Counted from the first letter of the stretch, positions 19,799 to 33,294 are shown. The stretch is DNA of 64,000 nt from Mucidula mucida (GCA_015501055.1 JADNYV010000053.1:147827-211826); one strand, 5' to 3'. Numbers and translations: made by a program. Notes: a model not told the origin generated them from the letters alone.

Positions 19799-22480
19799 AT
19801 GCCGACTTCCCGCCAGCATCGGACCGCGCCCGGGAGACTACTTTCGACACCGCGCGAAGGGACCAGGATGTCCCCACCAGGAGCTGCTACGCTCAAACTC
19901 GAGGATCAGCGCTTACATTGGAATGAGTCTAGTGCTGGGAACACCGTTCAAGTCCCCGTTGAAACCTTCCTTGCCCATTATACCAATCTTCTTCACTCTC
20001 AGCGAGACACCGATGACCTGGTCTCCCACATTGAAGAAGGGCTCAAGGCAAAGCCTAAGACTTCGAACGGAGAGGCAAAGCCTAGGACTTTGAACAGGCA
20101 TGGCTGGGCCGCAACAAACTTTATAGGTCCTCACGAAGACACAGTTTTCAAGGGACTGGAGGGCATTGCAGAGGAGATCCACTCCCATTGCGAAACATGG
20201 AATAAGACGAAGCAGCATCCCAAGCTCCAGCAGCGCACGACTCGTCTCATTTGTCAACCGAATCATACAACGGCTTCTGAAGTTCGCGGGGGATCTATGA
20301 AGACGGATGCCCGCTTCATTCTCAATGAAATCGTCTCCGATAAGAACGTTCCGACCTCGGCAGCTGTCGCTCCTGCTGAGTTCAAGACTCGCATGAACCC
20401 TAAGAATCAGATAGATGTATGTCTTTGGGCTTTACTGTGTTGACTCGTTTTGACCTGCGTTTTAGAACGAAAGCAAAATTATTGGAGCCGTCGGTCACAT
20501 ACTCTACAATGATCCGTGTCGACGCTCTGTGATCGCTTTCACCATCGAGGATCGTCTGATGCGCTTCTGGTACTTTTCGAGATCGCACATCGCTGTATCC
20601 GCTCAATTCGATTATCACGCGGTGAGTTGATTTGTGCGCGTTTATATTTCGCTCTCTTATGCTTTATCTCAGAATCCCAGGCTCTTCATTCGTTTCGTCA
20701 TCTTTATGACCTTTGCTTCTCTCGAAGATCTCGGTTACGATCCCACCGTTGAACGCGTTCGAGTCGGCGACTCGAAGAAAATTCAGTATCGCTTCACCAT
20801 TGGCGACAAAGTGTACCAGACCACGGGAATCATTTATGAAGTAAATCTCGACCTTGTCACTCGCGCCACGCGGGTATGGTCAGTTGTAGAGCTCGACTCC
20901 AACTACCTGGCCATCGGCACGCCCAATGTGTTGAAGGACGTTTGGCTGTACTTCGACGCAACACCGGAATCGGACATCTACAACGCGATCTTCGCAGCCC
21001 TTCGGCAATTGGATGAAGATGGCAGCGTCCCGGAGAACGAGCGTCCTCCTCCGTTGCAGCCAGGCTCCTCCCTGGAGCAGGACGCGAAGAACTATTTCAT
21101 GACGATCGTTTCAGACTCAGTGGTCATGATAAACGGCCAGCCGGACGAGGCACAAGAGCCACCGGCAGGTTACCTCGAGTTCTTCTATACCGAAGAAGAG
21201 GATAAGTTCGCGAAGGAGGCTGCTCTAGAGGGCACTCAGCGCGGGGACGTCGACGGTAATACACCTACACTAAAGAGGGCAGATGGAGAGGCATATCCCC
21301 ACAAGAAAAGGACGCATCGGCGAATTGTCTTTGCGGAGTTGTGCCATACGCTCTACAGGGTCTCAACCTACGCCGCCTTTACGAAGGGACTGGCACAGCT
21401 TGTCTATGGTAACGTTCATGCATTGTACTCTCTTCAATAGAGCTGACGCCATCTTCTATAGGTCTCGAGTACATGCGCTTAGCAGGCTTTGTTCATCGCG
21501 ATATCAGTCCCGGAAATTGCCTCATTTTCGAAGGCCAAACGAAGATTTCTGACCTTGAATATACCCGCCAGTATGCTGGCCCGGTCCATGGCGCTGCCCC
21601 CCTTACCGTATGTGTTCCCGTCAAAACTGTCAAATCCTTCAACTCATCAAAGTATTAGGGCACCCCGGGCTTTATGGCAGTGGAGTATCAGATGGAGCAC
21701 CATCTTTTTGAAACAACCCCCGTGCGGCGCATGCACCCCGGAATCTCACCGCCTCCTCAGTCTGCTCCATGGTTCAGGTTCAACTTTCTCCATGACCTGG
21801 AGTCCGTCATTTGGATTTACCTTTGGTTCTTACTGGAAACTCTCCCGGAGTCATTCACCCCGTCCGAGATTGACCAGCATCGTATCCCTATCTTAATCCT
21901 CCGTCATAGGCTGTTCGACGGCTCCCTCAAGGCCTCTTCTGAGCGTATGAACTTCGTCCAGAACTGCGCGACGTCCGCATGGTGTGGGTATAATGATGTT
22001 ACTAGCGTTCTTACGGCGGTATTTGGGGCCGACTCCAAGATAATCAAAGCCTTGCAATCCTTTGAATGCTTGGCTGGCTGCTACAAAGACGTGGAATCGT
22101 CGAAGCCGCTTCTCACAGAATCGCCAGACACGAGGCACTGGGACCGTAAAGTGTTCCTGCACGAGTACTATCAGTACATTCACCTTTACTTCATGAACGC
22201 GCACGATCACATCACCGACACGACTGAGAAAGCGCTGCCGATCAGGTACACTGACCAGGAGCGGCAGCACCGAGCTCAACAGGCTGCAGGCCCCTCGAAG
22301 ACTGGTTCCAACAAAAGGCCTCGGACTGGTACGGGCCGGGACAGTGAGGCGTATGTGCCGCCTGTACGGGAAGATGAAGACGATGATGATGATGAGGAGG
22401 AGGAGGAGGAGAGGGCAGCGTCGCCGACGGAAGAGAGCCAAGATCGGAAGACAAAGAGGAAGAGAACCGTTCGGAAGTAG
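19799..22480 (+). CDS. FunK1-type fungal protein kinase (copy 2)
   Basis: Exons 19799-20416, 20466-20621, 20673-21408, 21462-21607 and 21659-22480 give 825 residues with no break. All introns are GT-AG, 49-53 bases. The domain plan is identical to copy 1: unknown basic N-terminus, kinase N-lobe through exon 3 (ATRVWSVVELDS in the N-lobe), HRDISPGN at about 515-522, KISDLEY, GTPGFMAVEYQ at the start of exon 5, an acidic run (DDDDEEEEEE) and a basic end. Differences from copy 1 are scattered substitutions and a three-residue shorter acidic run. The catalytic Asp and Asn are kept. Divergent 5' to 5' with copy 1, 3.7 kb apart. Biological role not known for this family. Confidence 0.9.
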
Positions 22481-23856
22481 TTTTTCTTGAAAAGCGGTCG
22501 CTCATATACTAGATTTCTCCCAAACGTTCCCTTGTATTCATGGTATATGTGTTCACGTATGGCATGTCTGTTTCATGATTTCTTCTTTGCGTGATGCTCA
22601 TCGCCTCAAGCTTTCGGACCATGCCACTGGCGTCTGGAAAGTTCTCGTATTTCAAACCATTTGGCGTGTTCTGGCTGCTGAAGGAGATACAGAGAGCCGA
22701 CACGACGTTGTTTGATTTAGATTTATTTATTGTCTAGAATCGACAGCTCAAACTAAAGCTTCGTATCTGTCCTCTCCACTCTCATCAACAGTCCTCAGGC
22801 TTACACTTAACTAATCCACTCCTTCATCGTGTTCACCATTTTTTATGATACTATTCTTGGCACGGACTCAGCATCACGGAATGTATACATTCGGAATTCT
22901 CTGGGGAAGAAGAAGCCTTTATCTTGATGGAACGTTCGGGTACTAGTGACTGTTCACCCTTCCTGAGGCCGAGCGGGCGGTATGAGGCGTACATACCGCC
23001 TGTTCGGGAGGAGGAGGGACTCGGAGCCACCGTCACCGACTGAAGAGAGCCAAGGTCAGAAGACAAAGAGGATGAGAGGCGGGCGAAAGTAGATTTCCTC
23101 GAACAGACATGCTTCTCTCATCAGCTTTATGTACACATTCCAAGTTCCAACATGCTGTTGTATTCATTGTATATGTGCACGTATCGAATTTCTCCTTGAG
23201 TGAATGTCTTCTTGGCCTAATCAAGATTTCTGAGCTTGCGTCAGTATTAGATCCTCCGCTGCATGGTGATGCGCCCTAGGCCATCAGGTGCCAGTGTGTT
23301 TTCCAGCTTGCATTGTTTGACTTCGCTAAGCCAAGCAGAGTCTATTTTTTTGTAGGCTACCCTCATCCTGCCCTCACCAAACTGCCCGGTATCTTGGTTC
23401 TTCTAAGACGCTAAGTACCCTCACTGTTACCAGTATGAAAGCCTCCCAAGTTGTCAACATCCGACATCGGTGGTGTGAACCAATCCCGTCGACTTCCAGA
23501 GGATGCTTGTCCCAGCGGTCTAGCGTCTCATAAAAGGTTCACCATGCCATTTTTTCTTGTCACTCCAGGCTGCCAAGGCAGCGTAGCTATAGAACTCTTT
23601 GATGTAAGCGTGATTTTTAGACTTCAGCATAGCTCCTGGTCATGGGCCGTCCTCTACTTACTAGTAGACGCTTGCTTCGACCCTCTTCCGGCGTACGCCA
23701 CTGGCAAAGAAATACTATAACTCAAACCCCCTTCATACGTCCATTCCTAAATCGATTCTATACGCATAATCATACAAGCTCATACTCTTTCCCTACCACT
23801 TCCCACCCCCCATAAATTAAAAAACTACTACTACAAACTACCCCTCCCCTCCCCTT
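22481..23856. other. Linker between FunK1 copy 2 and VPS10 gene 1, with kinase-tail relic
   Basis: No intact gene. Around 22940-23100 is a relic of a FunK1 C-terminal tail on the plus strand (EAYIPPVREEE-like, then a basic end), colinear with 61430-61560. The rest is the VPS10 3' flanking DNA also found at 10301-11488 and 60719-61430. The left inverted-repeat arm starts at about 22540. Confidence 0.5.
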
Positions 23857-26800
23857 TCACTCCCGCTCATCCTCAAACCTCAAAATCTGCGCATCCTCAT
23901 CAATCGGTATATTCCTATACCCTCTCCTCGACCGGAACCCAGCCCCTACACGCGACACCGTCCACTCCCACGCAATACCCGCAACGCCAATCACAAACCA
24001 CGGCACCGACGCCAGCGTCTCCATGATCCCAGACCCCGAATCCATATTGCCCCGGTACATCGGCCCTCCGCCGTCGCCCGGTAAGCGTATTTGCCTTGAA
24101 AGAGAAAAAATCAGTATCAGCTTTGGGAGGTAGAACGTGACATAGCATACCCTCTCGCAAGCCCGCTCTTCTTGTAGTACCAATACCCAACCAGCGCGGC
24201 GATCATGAACGGAACCATGATGACGAACCACCAGAAGAACGCCCCGTGCGCTTTGAATCCCGGACAGTCGTGTCGCATCCCGCGGTCAGGCCGCTCGCCG
24301 CCCTCACAGCTCGAGTATGGGATCTTGCGATACGCGGTGCGCTCATACCAGTAACCTTCATCGTCGCAAGATCCCTCATCGTTCGATAATGGCGTCGTCC
24401 CAGGTGCAAGGACACACTCGTCCGCATCATTCTTCGCGTAATTAAACTCGCTGGGCATTCCCATGAGCGATGCAGGGCATAGAAACGAGGTTGACATACC
24501 ACTCAAAGTCGACTTTGGTGCAAATACAATTCTTTTGAACACGGGTCGCAGCCTTGGGCTGGTTCCCAACCACACAGTTTGTGTTGCGCACACGGCGGTG
24601 ATAAAGAGTCTACAAATGCATCAGCAACTGTGCCACCGCAAAACGACGCCGCATCCCACCTGTCGACCAAAGAGACATTGCTCTGACCGCTCCTCACTTG
24701 GACTCCACAGTTCAAAGTCATCGTTCCCAGGATCCTCAACACTAAGTTGACCTGCACAACATCAGCAACAAAAACTCCTCCAGTCACATGCGACTCACAC
24801 TTGGTGTGCGTCAACGCGCTGAAATCAATATGAACAGCCACACTCGTCTGCGTGCTCGGATATTGCGCCAGCAAAATAAACTTGCGACTCGTATCGCTCG
24901 GCACAGTAACAATGCTGTTCACCCGCATCTTGTCCTTTGTGAACGTATATTCCCTCCAATTCAGCCCCTCATCTGTCGAGAACAAGACATGGTCCGTCGG
25001 CTCCTCATCATTAGCCATAATAAGTATACTCCCAGAATCGCCAAACTCCCATAGATGCGCGTCCTTGTGCACTTCTTCCCACGTAAACCCAGCGTCACGA
25101 CTGAGAAACGTGTCGGATTGAGTATACGGCGCCAGCGAGGTGCCCACGTTCCCCACAGCCATCAGTAGACCGACGATGGAGGGGCTGCTGTATGTCGCGC
25201 GAGGATCTAAGCGCTCGGTGTATCCGTGGATGTGCAATGCACAACTCTGTGGAAATGTCAGCCTGCGCTATTGACAGTCGAGACCAACTGACAGTCGTAT
25301 CACAATCGTATTTATTGCCTTGCGAGTCCTTCGCCGGAGGCACCAATCGCTTCCATGTACTCCCTATATGAAATCAGTCAGTCAACAGCTCACAGATTCG
25401 CATTCAAACAAACCATCGTTATGCGTAATCCTCGTCTGCAAAGCCTTCTGACCAGTAACCACCGCCTCGTCAGCGTTCGACACGACGTTAATGAGAGCAA
25501 TCCCATCTAGCCCAATCATTTTCTCAAAATCGACGTAGCCCCGATGATCACGATTGACATTCTCGATAGAAATGCCAAAATATGTCCCATTGCTGTTAGA
25601 CTTCAAGATCGTGCCCCAATATGGACTGGGTGCCTCCGACATGGTCATATGCAAAAAGAGAGAATTGGTCGACGACTCGAGAACAGTGTACGCCTATATC
25701 AGAGGTTAACAATGTACATCAAGACGGAAGATAACGTACGTGAGTTTCTGGATGCATGCTCGGCGGGAACTGTCCAGTGGCAAAGTTGACGCCATCAAGC
25801 GACACTTGCAGCTCCAATGAATGCCGGACGGGGACGAGCTAGAAGAAAGTGTCAGTAAAAGCCGGCTCCTACAAACAAACACAGACCTCAGCAACGACCA
25901 GGAACTCCGAGAACTTGGCAAAGCCCACGACCTGATCAAACAGCTTCTTCTTCTTCGTGTAATACGACGAACCCTCGATGAGCTCCAAGGAGTTCTCAGT
26001 CAGGAAGAACCGCTGATTGCCCTCCTTCTTCTGATAGCTCTCGCATAAGATCTCCGTAGGGTCTGCCTTCAACCGCGTGTCGCGCGCCCAAGCGCAATTG
26101 ACGACATACTTATCAACGATAGTCCACTTGCGGCCATTGTCCCGAGACCAGTGCGCCTCAGCGTGACAATCACTCGTCATACCACCTTCGCAGTTGTTGT
26201 TTCCCGTCCAAATGAGTTTGTCCGAGTCAGGCTGGAAGCGGAGCACCTGCGCGCGGAAGGTGTTGGGCGGGTTTGGAGCGAAGAACTTATTCCATGAACG
26301 CCCCGAATCGGTGGTGCTATAGAACGTCTTGGTACTTGTAATGAGATATGCGCGGTCGTCGCTGTATGGGTGGTGATAAAAAGCTAAAAAGTTCTCTTCG
26401 GGGAATAATTGGTTCCAGGTATACCCCTCATTACTTGATTGCCAGATGGTGTTATCATCCAACCGCGCGAGAATGGTCTAGTCGAAGGAGTCAACATACC
26501 GCACGACAGAATTGACTAGATACATACCGTGGACTTTTTGAAGTATGCGTGCTGTACGATATGACTAGGGAACTCAAACTAGAAGTACTGTTAGCATATA
26601 AGGTTAAGACAGAGAAGGCAACCCACGGTCTGATGGAGAACCTGTCCTTCCTCGGGTTGGGCTTAATAGACAGTCAATGATCGACGTTGTTGTAGCCTGA
26701 CAGCACAAACCTTGCGAGCACTTCTTATCAACAAGCGCGTCCTTCGTTCCCCCAGTACATGTGTTACCAGGAATCTTCCTCCAACCACTTGATCCCTTGT

Positions 26801-28930
26801 AAGTTTGATCGGGACGGAGGCAAATCCCAGGCGGAATGGATTCGGGACCCGAGGGTACACACTTATCGCCGTCACGAACAAAGTTGAAGTCACTGATAAG
26901 TTATAAGACAATGCACACGTAAGAGACGAAAGAACTGTACCATTCGTAGTCCTCGTCAACGCAAGAGCAATTATCTTCATGTTCAATTGGATCGGTGAAT
27001 TTCTCCCCCACATAGCAGTCAGCGTTCGGCTTTCTACGCTTATACCATTGCTAATAAAAGATCAGAGACGAGAAATAAGAATAGTACATCGCACAAACCT
27101 TGTGTCCCATCAAACATTCCCGATTCCCAGCCCGGGCATACCATTCCTCGAAGTCGTTATTGCTGCACTTTCTGGAGCGAGTAGCAGCGAAATCCAGATG
27201 TACAACAACAAATCGTCCAACATCACCAGTCTGGTCCTTCCTCGTGACCTGTCCCACCAACAAGAACTTTTGACTCGTCGAGTCCGGCACAGTCGTAAGA
27301 GCGCGAGCGCGCATCTTGATCCCGAGATCATACTCCTTCCAAGTGTTTCCAAGATCCAGGGAGTAGACCACCTTGGATACGCCATCCTCATCATTGACCG
27401 CAACAATGACACTGCCCGAATCGCCAAACTCGTATTTGTGGGCATCGTCGCGGATCTTTCTCCATGTCACCCCGGCGTCGGTGCTGATGTAGGTGTCGCA
27501 ATCTTCGTAGGGAAGGAGAACATCACCGATGGAGCCCACACCCATTGCGAGACCGGGTGCCGGCGAAGAAAATATACGACCGAAGTTGTGGGGTGTAGTG
27601 ACGGAATGAAGGTGAAGGGTACAGTCAGACGCGCCGCAGTTGGGTGCTTTGATAGGCTGCCAAGAGCTACCATCGTCGAAAGTGATATACGTCTTGAGAC
27701 GCTTTTCAGCTCCGCGACCTTCGACGTCCTCGGCGTTGGACACGACATTTGCCAGGCCGACACCTTCTATGCCATAGAGTCGTTCGTAATCCACATAGCC
27801 CATTTCGTTGCGGTTGGTGTCCTTGAGACTCTCCACAAAGAACGTGCCATTGGAATTGCTCACGAAGAGCGTTCCGATTGCACTCTGATCTTGAAGAACG
27901 ACGTCCACAGCAAGCGAATGGGTCGTACTCTCGACTATAGTGTACGCGTTTTCGCGAAGCTGCGCGGATGACGCGTGAGGGAACTGCGCCTTGGCCCAAG
28001 TTTTGGTATCGACCGTGACGTAGAGCAGCATGTCGCCATTGCTATTTCCAGAAAGGTCCTTGAGTGCCACCACTGCGTATTTGCTAACTATAGCAAATGC
28101 GATGACACCCTTGGCGTTCTTGCCAATTCCGAGCTCTTCGACGCGTAACTCGTCTTCGAAAAAGTCGGTGCTGGAGAAGAGGCGGGACGAAGAAAGGGCG
28201 TGGGCGCCATTAACTGCACTAGTGTCGAAGGCTACGCAGTAGATTAGATCGGCATGGGCCTCGTGTTTAAAGTCGACACTGCTGTGAGCGAATTGGCAGC
28301 GAGATGTTTCGGAGAGAAGAAGCTTTGGCTCGTCGCTGAAGGCCTCCTTGGTGTAATACGTCTGCATGAATTAGTACAGCATTTAACATCTATATTACAT
28401 ACTCACCTCGTCATGGCAGACATTCCCCCAACCTATGCGTTCACAGGCCGTGCCCTGATACAGAATATATCCAAATTTCTTGGGATCTGAATGGAAAGAG
28501 AGCGGCCGCGAGACAAGCGAAGGCTGTAATGGGACTTCGAATGCCCGCCAAGTTTTGCCGCGGTCCTCTGTGCGATAATGGCGCTTTCCTCTGGTAAGTA
28601 CAAACGCCTGCGATGCACCAATTAACACGTTTCTCCGGAGAAGAAGGCTCCTGTACGCACATAACGATTGTCGAATGGATGTTCAATAACCATCGCCGCA
28701 TCTCCCTTCGGAATATCCGGTGCCGCATTCCACGACTTCCCCTCATCCTGCGTAACATATAGAATCCCTTCAACCGAATCTAGATACACGGCGGTCTCGC
28801 TGTCGTCGAAGAAAAAGAGGCGCCCGGGGAGGTTTTGGAAGGAATTAATGGAGTGAGTCGGATTCTGTGCCAGCACGACCGCAAACAGCGTCGAGAGCAG
28901 GCAGCAGAGGTGCCATCCTCGTAAGATCAT
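23857..28930 (-). CDS. VPS10: Vps10/sortilin family vacuolar sorting receptor (gene 1)
   Basis: Start ATG at 28930, stop at 23857, 16 exons in the same pattern as gene 2, about 1,446 residues. The family is a type I membrane receptor that carries vacuolar hydrolases such as carboxypeptidase Y from the late Golgi to endosomes. Seen: an N-terminal hydrophobic signal peptide ending VVLAQ; two beta-propeller domains with Asp-box repeats (DEGKSW, DRGKTW, DDGSSW, DAGVTW, DLGNTW, NEGYTW, DSGRSW, DAGFTW); and cysteine-rich modules ([10 protein letters not shown] and [10 protein letters not shown]). A transmembrane segment ([20 protein letters not shown]) is near residues 1339-1360. A further hydrophobic stretch and short acidic tail (ILRFEDERE) end it. 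No frameshift found. Its promoter faces the short kinase at 29.3 kb. Confidence 0.93.
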
Positions 28931-29311
28931 GGTGGTCAGTAGCTGAGAGCGAATATGCGCGTGTCTCGGTACGCAGCTGCCCTTACGCGGTTGCACAGCC
29001 ACCGTCGTTCTAGGCAAAACTCCGGCCACGTCGTTCCTTGCTAAATTGCCCGGAAGCTTTAGTGTCACCTCCGTTTGAAGTTTGAACTCTCCGTCTCTGA
29101 TGATTTCGTTTGTACATCACGGTCGACGCCAACCAGCCGTTCTGTTCTGTATCACCAACATACAGCCTTAATCTTTGCGACATATCTCCGGGAAAAGATC
29201 AAAACAAAACTCGTACGGGCAGGACACGACAGTACTAGATGCATTCAAGCACTGGATACAGTAGAAAAATGATCAATAGTTCAGCTCAACATACCATATA
29301 CGTTGGTTCGG
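28931..29311. other. Spacer between VPS10 gene 1 and short kinase 1
   Basis: Holds the VPS10 promoter and the kinase 3' end. An upstream ORF in frame with VPS10 (from 29068) extends through the start region, but the ATG at 28930 with a CCACC context and a signal peptide is preferred. Confidence 0.5.
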
Positions 29312-30522
29312 CTACACCCTGTTCCTTCCCTCTAGTGCAATATCTCGAAGGGCCAGCGCTTTATGGTTCGTTCCCTGCATCCGCTTGTGGGCGCACATAA
29401 AGAACGATTGGATGACCCCATAGTAATCCTCCTGTATCAATTCCTTCGGATCCCAGTGCACCTCAGGCTCCGAACGAAATACTTCCGACTGCTCGACGAC
29501 ATGATAGCAATAAGCTAGGTTTTCAAAGCATCTGACACTCTGAGACAGCTCAAAGTAGTCTCTGCCATACACCTCCATTACAGCGCTCAAAACTTCGTAA
29601 TAGCCAGGCCCGCAGTTTCGTATGAAGAAATAACGATCGAGAGAGTGGGTCAAAATACAGTCATAATGTCGTTCACGTTCCTCCGGGGTGAGCCACCCGG
29701 GGAGATGGCTGAGTAAAAACCAAAGGTTGATCCAAAGGACGGACTCAAGGTCATGAAGAGTGTTGTACTTGAAGCACGGGACCTTCTGGTAGGGAAGCCA
29801 TAAATCCCCAGAGCAGAAATCTTCTTTGAGGACTGGAGCTGGTAACAAAAGATAGAACCCTTCTTCATACTCCACCGCCATAAATCCAGGCGTGCCCTAA
29901 GACCTAATCAATGACAAAAAACGCACGGTGAGCGGAACTTGGCTGGCGCCTTGAGTAACGCACAGGCGCGCGTACTCAAGATCAGATCTCTTCATTTGCC
30001 CTTCATAAATTAGGCAGTTCCCGGGGCTGATATCGCGATGAACGAACCCAGCCAAGTGCACGCGTTCAAGACCTGAAAAGAAAGACCAGCTTCAGTCCAA
30101 ATAAAAGGCTCCTGAGCTGAGATTCCACCTTGAACCAACTGAGCCAACGCAGATGTGAAGTCGGCATAATCTCGAATGTCATACAAAGATTTCTCTACGC
30201 CGTGAAAGATGCTGCGACGACTCATGCCTGAGTCTTTCGACAATTCATGATTGGCTTCACTCGTTCGTTGTGGCTCTTGAGATGTACCTTCCGCCAAATG
30301 ATAGACCTCCCTGAAAGTTGTCGGGGGGTGAAAGGGATCGTTAACGTCCTCTCCTGCCTCTGAGTGAGGTAAAAAGCCTTCGTAGTGTCCAGTAGTTGTA
30401 TCGAAATCTAGCCCTGTCGCTTTCCAGACTCGTGAAGCGCGGGTAACGACGTGTGAATCCGACAATGCGAGGATATGGGACAGTGCGCCCCTACGGAGAG
30501 TCAATACGGAGTTGGACTTCAT
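29312..30522 (-). CDS. Short FunK1-type kinase (b1)
   Basis: Exons 30522-30129, 30072-29927 and 29896-29312 give 374 residues. The middle exon is 146 bases, exactly as in the long FunK1 genes. HLAGFVHRDISPGNC is at about residues 140-154, then a DLEYA motif, GTPGFMAVEYEEG at the start of exon 3 and the LHDLESVLWINLWFL helix. It lacks the ~370-residue N-terminus of the long kinases and their acidic/basic tail; it starts shortly before the VTRASRVWKATG N-lobe piece. Intron 2 is only 30 bases, short for this genome; the mirror copy has 47. It could be a functional small kinase or a truncated relic. Conserved frame favours the first. Confidence 0.7.
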
Positions 30523-31441
30523 GTGCTGTCGAAGAAGATATCACGATGATGGTGAGTGTCAACAAAGGAAATCCACACCGCGCTTTGGTCTTTAGTCCAG
30601 TCACATGATCTTTTGAAGCCGAGCGAGCTTGACAATGAGAAGAGAACAAAGCGGCCAATGAGTCAAGGCCAGCTCGACATTCACATAGACACTGCTGCCT
30701 GTAACAACTTCTGTCCTCCGAGCACTGGCCAGAAGAGAAAAAGAACGATCAAAAAGGCAGGGTAGAAGTTCCCATAACCTCGCTCTTCGACGACTTTACC
30801 TGAGAGTACTGGAAGAATAAGCGGACTACTCGGAGAGTTTCGTGTATTCGGGCTCTCTGATTATAATCAGAACGTCAATGAATGCTCTTCCGTGTCCTGG
30901 TGGTCAGCCACAAAGCGACAGCTTGCGATCATAGCAAGCGCAAACACTTCTTGGACTGACTTGGCGTGCTCGACAGTCAACAACCAGCCTCATTAGACTG
31001 CCAGTACTTTGCTATAAACTAGAGCGAACTTGGATCTGACTTCCTACTCTGCCAAATCGACGAATTCCTAGTGCGCTGGCCGGGTCCGATGAACGCACCG
31101 AACTGTCCCGATTATCGCGCTCTTCAATTGAGCTGTATTCACGTTTTGATGTTCTTATTCCATTCTACAGGTTGAACGGTGACGAAATCCGTGCAGACAA
31201 GATCCACATTGACGGTCGATGAGTCTGTAGTGTACACTGGACCGCGGCATTTCCTCCTAAAGTCTTTGCTATTCGAAAAAGCACTGAAAGTGGAACCAAA
31301 AGTTGTCAGTGGTGTACCCAGTTTCCGATCAACTGGACTACAACGGACGATATCCGTATGATCATGCTTCTAGTCTTATGATAAGAAGGATATAAAGCTA
31401 CAGTCTCGTTTTCGACGAGATGGTTTCCATCCTTCTCCACA
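30523..31441. promoter_or_regulatory. Shared divergent promoter region of short kinase b1 and methyltransferase 1
   Basis: About 920 bases between divergent starts, highly conserved with 53078-53997. No convincing gene; an ORF at 30556-30765 overlaps the kinase promoter and has no recognisable domain. Confidence 0.45.
30856..30871. promoter_or_regulatory. 16-base perfect palindrome
   Basis: TCTGATTATAATCAGA, identical to its reverse complement, in the divergent promoter and kept in the mirror arm (53648-53663). Could be a dimeric transcription-factor site; function not shown. Confidence 0.4.
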
Positions 31442-33294
31442 ATGACTTCCTCCCTCCCCCTCTTGCGCACCCTCGTTGATATCATCTCATCCGGAGTGAA
31501 GGATATCGAGGACACCTGTGCGCGCAAGAACCTGGAATTCCCCGGTCTAGATGGCGCTTTTGAAGGCACTCAGGATATAGAGGCAACGAAAGACGTGCCT
31601 GAAGTAGCTCAGGCTATCTGCACTATCGTTGCTGCTGCAAGTCATCTAACGGCGCTCGTACAGCCTGCGCAGACGTCTATGATGGCGGCTATAATGCAGG
31701 TACGTTGTCTTGGTACTGAAAAGCATGAAATACGGTCTTGACAGATGTCTCAGTTTAACGTATCCGCTGCATTATTCACGGCAGAAGCACTGAGCGTAAC
31801 CGAAATACTTCGTGACGTTGGAAATACTGCGAGTGTTCTTTCGCTTCGCAGTTACCGTCTATTCACGACGCTGATAGGGTATGAACGTCGTGGATATTGC
31901 CTCTCGTGCCGGGACTTCTCCGAAGAAACTGGGTGCGGTTTGCGTTCAACGGTTTATTAATGACACTGCCTAAAAGTCCTTCAGCGCACGTTCTGCGTCT
32001 TTTAGCTACGGAGCACATCTATATGGAAGTAGCGCCAGATGTTTTTGCCAACAATCGTATTTCGTCTTTGCTGGACTCGGGCAAGCCACTGTCGGAAGTG
32101 TTAGACCCGTCAGTATCTTCTTTCGTAAGATCATCATGATGTACTGAACACTGGATGCCCGATAGATCAAAGGATAAGTACACGGCGCCGTGCAGTCCTA
32201 TGCCTGTTATGGTCCAAGGATTGTACGTGTTATCTCAATATACGCGCCCTCGTGACCTACGCGATTATGACTCCAATAGCTGCGAAAGTGCCAAACTCAG
32301 CACACATATGCCCGTGTACATGTCAACTCCTTCATTCGCCTTCTCCGACGACCTGAATAAAACTCTATTCAATATGGTCAATAAGACGGAACTGACATTT
32401 TTCGAATATTTAGGACTCCTTGAGAACGCCCACATTAGGCAGAGATTTGGGATTGCCATGGGCACTCAGGGTACTCTTACCATGAACGGTAAGTGGTCGT
32501 CATGGACTTCTTCCTTTTCTCACTGTTATTCGAGGTTTTGATTGGCATTCTGTACCTGAGAGTGCCATTGTGGTCGACGTCGGTGGTGGAGTTGGAAGGG
32601 CGTCTTTACCTATCGCAAGGACGTGTCCTGGGCTCACCATCAAAGTCCAAGATCTACCAAACATTGAGAACGATATGCACAACGTTAGTCTCTGCCTTGG
32701 TCCTCCATCCGCGTATACCTGATCAGTAGTTCAGTTCTGGAAAGCCGAATATCCGGAGGCGCTTAGAACCGGTCGCGTCGAGTTTCAAGGTCAGCCTTCG
32801 CATCAGATCTTGATGAGTTTAGGGATGCTAATGTGGCGCATGTTAGTACAAGACTTTTTCGGAACACAGCGCGTCCAAGGTGCTGATGTATATCTTCTGA
32901 GATCGATATTGCACGACTGGAGTGACGCTTACTGTGCGCGAATTCTCAACCGCCTTCGAGAAGCAGCACGTCCACGATCAAAGCTTGTGGTAATCGACGC
33001 AGTCCTTTCATACGCTGTTCAGTCTGATGGTGGTGTTCTTCTTGCGAACCATGGACATGCGAATTTTACGGGGCACGCGTACTCGGTACATGTACATGAT
33101 TTATCCTCCGATACTACCTGTAATGTTGACTTTGGTGTTAGATGATGTCCATGTTTAATGGTCAAGAACGGACACTGCCAGAGTTCGAGCGATTGTTTGA
33201 GGAGAGCGGCTGGCGGCTGGAGAGCGTGAAGCGTCCTGATATGTCATACCAGTCTTTCATTGTTGCAGTTCCTTCAGATGTACCTATGAATTGA
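31442..33294 (+). CDS. O-methyltransferase, plant-type (gene 1)
   Basis: SAM-dependent O-methyltransferase (Methyltransf_2 family; typical substrates are phenolics or flavonoid-like compounds). Exon 1 is 31442-31699. The gene then has about eight short introns. Readable parts are LFTAEALSVTEILRD, VVDIASRAGTSPKKL, HVLRLLATEHIYMEV and FANNRISSLLDSGKPLSEVL (dimerisation region), then NKTELTFFEYLGLLENAH. SAM motif I is VVDVGGGVG (about 32570-32600). Then come VQDFFGTQRVQGADVYLL with LHDWSD (catalytic-His region) and RSKLVVIDAV; last exon MMSMFNGQERTLPEFERLF to TGA. Some internal splice sites between 31745 and 32300 are uncertain. No stop is needed to be skipped, so probably intact, about 400 residues. 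Which compound it acts on is unknown. Confidence 0.82.

Noticed and set aside
26979..27971. Long ORF (330 residues) antisense to VPS10 gene 1, also at 56609-57382
   Set aside because: A shadow of the large VPS10 exon 3; its residues show no independent motif and it tracks the codon positions of the sense strand.
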